From Helicobacter typhlonius (GTDB lineage: Bacteria; Campylobacterota; Campylobacteria; Campylobacterales; Helicobacteraceae): DNA of 64,000 nucleotides. The stretch's first letter is position 1; the number at the start of each line of letters is the position of its first letter. Below the pieces are notes generated by a model. It saw only the letters and a program-made list of their open reading frames with translations, was not told the DNA's origin and did no database searches. Shown piece by piece: positions 61,483 through 64,000 of this stretch. The stretch is taken from the NCBI RefSeq assembly GCF_001460635.1, contig NZ_LN907858.1:124001-188000 (forward strand), in the 5' to 3' direction. The position numbers and the translations under genes were made by a program.

Positions 61483-61962
61483 TGTGAATCCTTATAATAA
61501 ATAAGTGATTGTAACAAATGTGATGAGAGTAAGATATGAAAGATGAGAAAAAATAATGAAGTGTGAGGGAATGGGATTTTAAGGGGCTTTAAAAGGGTTT
61601 TTAATATCTTTTTAAAATGCGTATGGTGGGTGTTTAAAAGATTTAATGGTTTTTTGAATGAGTAGTATATGATGGGGCTAATGGCTGGGAGATAAGATAA
61701 GGCAAGAGAACATAAGAGAGATTATGGAGCTTTTTAAAGGTTGGGAATAAGAGGCTTAAAGGGCTAGTTTTACTGCTCGGGATTATTTACTTAAATTTAA
61801 TTGTTTGAAATCAAAGTAAAATCCCTCACTTTGATTTCAAACGCGAAATGACTTTGATTTTACGCGAGGGGTTACAGATAGATTATACCAAAGCAGCGCA
61901 AGTTTTACTATAAAATAATTTAATAAGCGGCTAAAACCAAAGGGCGCATTCTTTGCTTGGAG
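61483..61962. other. Gene-free region upstream of the repressor
   Basis: About 480 bp without a credible gene. The first 300 bp are purine-rich on the plus strand and look like decayed sequence. The last part contains the perfect inverted repeat at 61803-61842 and its third half-copy. Confidence 0.5.
61803..61842. repeat. Perfect 15-bp inverted repeat, possible repressor operator or phage end site
   Basis: GTTTGAAATCAAAGT (61803-61817) and ACTTTGATTTCAAAC (61828-61842) are separated by 10 bp. A third half-copy ACTTTGATTT lies at 61851-61860, followed by TACGCGAGGGG, which partly mirrors the loop AAAATCCCTC. Three related half-sites in 60 bp suggest a protein-binding array. Confidence 0.75.
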
Positions 61963-62142
61963 CTAATCTCTTCTATATCCTGCCTCACTCTCTGAACCAA
62001 AGGCATTTTTATATGGTGCGTCCCACCAACTACAAAAATCAAGTGCGTGTGTCTTCCTACAATCTGCCGATGGCTCACGAGCAGGTGTTAGCCCACAACT
62101 ACAAAATAAAAGAGGAATAAACAAAAGCAATATTATTTTCAA
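61963..62142 (-). CDS. Small lipoprotein (59 aa)
   Basis: TTG start at 62142 with AGGAGG seven bases before it. The protein has a hydrophobic leader (K-I-I-L-L-L-F-I-P-L-L-F) followed by Cys-Ser-Cys, a plausible lipoprotein signal. The mature part is short, with two further Cys and Trp-Trp (D-F-C-S-W-W-D), ending E-A-G-Y-R-R-D. No family recognised. It lies between the prophage remnant and the receptor gene, transcribed away from the latter. Confidence 0.6.
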   Translation of the reverse strand: MKIILLLFIPLLFCSCGLTPAREPSADCRKTHALDFCSWWDAPYKNAFGSESEAGYRRD

Positions 62143-62360
62143 ATATCCTCCTATGCGCTAGACACAATACTTATACAAGAAAAAATGCAATAAATATTAA
62201 AGCATTTTGATATTTATAGAATCTAGCAAAAAATAATCAAAATTTCTAAACAAAAATCACTCTTTACATTTTAGTAATTATTCCTATAATAAATTTTATT
62301 TTAAGTTTTGTATGCTAAAATCTCACCTCACAAAAAATAATTTACATAAAAGGAGACAAA

Positions 62361-64000
62361 ATAATAACGATAAGTAGAATATTAATATGTGGAGGGGTAA
62401 CCTGCTGTCTATGTCTTTTTGGATATGCCGATGAGATAGGCAATGAAACTTTTTCGGATACGACAGAATCTACAAAAGAAAAGTCATCTTCAAGTGCAAC
62501 GCGCAATGTCAAATTACAAGAATCTATCGTTACTGCCGCTTCAGGGAGTGAAAAAAATGTAGTTGATGCTCCTGCTTCTGTTAATATTGTTACCAAGGAA
62601 GAATTAGAGCAAAAACCTTTTAGGGATTTGGGCGAGGCACTCAAAGAAGTGCCCGGCGTGAGCCTTGATGAAACCTCCAACAAACTCGGTGCTTCTGCTA
62701 TTTCTATTCGCGGTATGCCATCAGGTTATACACTTTTTTTGGTTGATGGTTTAAGGCAGAATCCTAGTGGCGATGTCGCCACTGCAAATTTAGGTGCTGG
62801 TGTGTATAATACTTTTATCCCTCCAATGGGTGCGATTGAGCGTATTGAAGTTATCAAGGGACCTATGAGCACACTCTATGGAAGTGATGCGATAGGGGGT
62901 GTTGTCAATATCGTTACTAGACCTATTACAGATAAATGGCACACTTCTTTTCAATCTCAAATCATTGTGCCTGAATCTTCTACTTTTGGCAACACTTATC
63001 AAAACTCACTTTGGACGCAAGGCAAACTTACAGAACATTTAGGATTGACTTTAAGAATGCGTCAGATTCATAGAAATCCAAGTGATAGACCTAAAAATGA
63101 CTTAGGGCAAGATGTCAATACTTTTTTTGGCACAAAATTTTCATTACTCAATGTCGGCACAAGGCTCACTTGGCTACCTGATAGTAAAAATATGCTCTAT
63201 GCCGATGTGGATTATACAACCTCAACTTATGATAATCGTAAGGGCGAGATAGGAACACTTGGTGTAAATTCTAGTAATGGGAGAGGAGGCTATGAAAAAG
63301 ATGTAGGTGTGGATAAGATTCTTGGGGCTATTGGGCATAAGGGTTCTTATGATTTTGGGACTTGGAAAAATACCTTGCAATTTATGCGGACAAATAATAC
63401 AGGGCGACTTGTAGCAGGAAATACTAGCTCTCCAAATCTTGGTAAAAACAGAGATATTGCCTCTAATGATGTGATCGCCGATACGCGACTTTTGCTTCCT
63501 TTAGGAGAAAGCAATATTTTAAATGTCGGCGCAGAATATCGCTTTGAGAATTATTACGATTTAGCTGCTACTCCTGCAAGTCATAATCGCCATACTTTCG
63601 CACTTTTTGCTGAAGATGAATATAATATCTTTGAGCCACTTACATTCACACTCGGAGCAAGATACAACTATAATGACAAATTTGGTTCAAATGTGAGTCC
63701 TCGTGCCTATCTTGTATATGAGATTCTTGATGGCTTTGCTTTGAAAGGTGGGGTAGCCACAGGATACAAAGCTCCTTATGCAAATCAGCTCATTGATGCT
63801 GTATATGGATATGGGAGTCAAGGCACACTTGCTTTTTTAGGTAATCCAAACCTTAAGCCAGAAACTTCAGTGAGTTATGAAATAGGCACAATCTTTGATG
63901 GACAATATTTTGATTTTTCTTTAATGTTTTTCCGCTCAAATTTTAAAGACAAAATTGAAAGCACAAGGGTGAGTAAAAATGCAAATGGTGCTTTTTATGA
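62361..64000 (+). CDS. TonB-dependent outer-membrane receptor (FepA/CirA-like), 5' part
   Basis: The frame is open to the end of the window (~546 residues). It begins with a signal peptide (I-L-I-C-G-G-V-T-C-C-L-C-L-F-G-Y-A). The plug domain follows: ESIVTAASGSEKNVVDAPASV..., then GVSLDETSN, ISIRGMPSGYTLFLVDG, and IEVIKGPMSTLYGSDAIGGVVNIVT. After that come barrel strands with LGNPNLKPETSVSYEIG-type motif. It likely takes up iron-siderophore or heme. The codon at the expected start (62361, or 62364), 5-8 bases after AGGAG, is ATA, not ATG; there is no ATG, GTG or TTG before the plug. Confidence 0.9.
   Translation, partial: MITISRILICGGVTCCLCLFGYADEIGNETFSDTTESTKEKSSSSATRNVKLQESIVTAASGSEKNVVDAPASVNIVTKEELEQKPFRDLGEALKEVPGVSLDETSNKLGASAISIRGMPSGYTLFLVDGLRQNPSGDVATANLGAGVYNTFIPPMGAIERIEVIKGPMSTLYGSDAIGGVVNIVTRPITDKWHTSFQSQIIVPESSTFGNTYQNSLWTQGKLTEHLGLTLRMRQIHRNPSDRPKNDLGQDVNTFFGTKFSLLNVGTRLTWLPDSKNMLYADVDYTTSTYDNRKGEIGTLGVNSSNGRGGYEKDVGVDKILGAIGHKGSYDFGTWKNTLQFMRTNNTGRLVAGNTSSPNLGKNRDIASNDVIADTRLLLPLGESNILNVGAEYRFENYYDLAATPASHNRHTFALFAEDEYNIFEPLTFTLGARYNYNDKFGSNVSPRAYLVYEILDGFALKGGVATGYKAPYANQLIDAVYGYGSQGTLAFLGNPNLKPETSVSYEIGTIFDGQYFDFSLMFFRSNFKDKIESTRVSKNANGAFY

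Larger units (their letters stand above)
56460..61880 (+). mobile_element. Remnant of a Mu-like transposable prophage
   Basis: Contains, in order: a small ORF, Mu-type transposase A, the C-terminal end of a gp29-type portal protein, gpF and gpG head genes, a minus-strand CI/LexA-like repressor and a perfect inverted repeat. Missing are MuB, the early region, lysis genes, terminase, most of the portal, the protease/scaffold, capsid and all tail genes. About 30 kb of a complete ~35-kb phage is gone. The borders are estimates: the left end is placed where the GT2 tail meets the small ORF, the right just beyond the inverted repeat. It cannot form particles. Confidence 0.8.

Noticed and set aside
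62270-62295. Fur box upstream of the TonB-dependent receptor
   Set aside because: The AT-rich TAATTAT...ATAATAA stretch is only a partial palindrome and similar runs are common in this AT-rich DNA.

Overview
The window is a piece of a low-GC chromosome from an enterohepatic Helicobacter. Several things point there. The gene order flhF-flhG-small membrane protein-fliA-fliM-fliY, hemH-thioredoxin-like lipoprotein-ccsBA, bamA-mqnC-M16 peptidase and ferredoxin-ppx/gppA-waaC-htrB is the campylobacterial/Helicobacter one. The futalosine-pathway gene mqnC is present, and the 16S rRNA is of the epsilonproteobacterial type. The 16S gene carries a ~160-nt intervening sequence, a trait known from some enteric species (H. 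canis; as I recall also H. typhlonius), so a relative of the H. hepaticus/H. typhlonius group is a reasonable guess. That species call is inference only.

Layout. 1-3935: flagellar regulatory/switch operon (flhF end, flhG, fliA, fliM, fliY). 3972-8149: a Crp/Fnr-type regulator divergent from a DUF2892 membrane protein, a decayed ankyrin-repeat membrane protein, a membrane protein with a long poly-A tract upstream, a flavin oxidoreductase and ccoS. 8302-17491: a chemoreceptor, clpB and biotin genes (bioD alone; bioA divergent from bioF-bioG-bioC). 17496-32075, mostly minus strand: ABC permease, glyS, a lysozyme-like secreted protein (plus strand), uppS, an acyltransferase, an orphan DNA methylase fused to a specificity domain, a flagellar rod protein with a sigma-54 type promoter, an AsmA-like protein, the cytochrome c maturation pair ccsBA/thioredoxin lipoprotein, and hemH. 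32180-46039: rsmE, tyrA, bamA, mqnC, an inactive M16 lipoprotein, a sugar-type oxidoreductase, a small zinc-ribbon membrane protein behind a poly-G tract, a TrpC-like pseudoenzyme, ferredoxin, ppx/gppA and lipid A/LOS core genes. 46782-52766: a complete rRNA operon 16S-tRNA-Ile-tRNA-Ala-23S-5S.

The accessory part begins right after the 5S gene. 52943-56488 is a surface-glycan locus (O-antigen polymerase/ligase-like, GT4, GT2) in which every gene is interrupted in this sequence. Two genes are interrupted at poly-C tracts of 11 that would be in frame at 10, the signature of phase variation; the others are broken at short A/T runs. About 56460-61880 is a strongly deleted Mu-like prophage that seems to start in the end of the GT2 gene. 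It keeps a small ORF, transposase A, the last ~100 residues of the portal protein, a gpF head protein with a C-terminal domain resembling phage-borne PBECR nucleases, gpG and a CI/LexA-like repressor, followed by a perfect 15-bp inverted repeat. The window ends in a TonB-dependent receptor whose start position reads ATA instead of ATG.

Main functional themes: flagellar assembly, cell-envelope biogenesis (LOS, BamA, undecaprenyl phosphate, surface glycans), cytochrome c/heme, biotin and menaquinone synthesis, and switching of surface structures through homopolymer tracts. Several frame disruptions are single-base changes in short homopolymers, so base-calling error must be excluded before they are read as biology.
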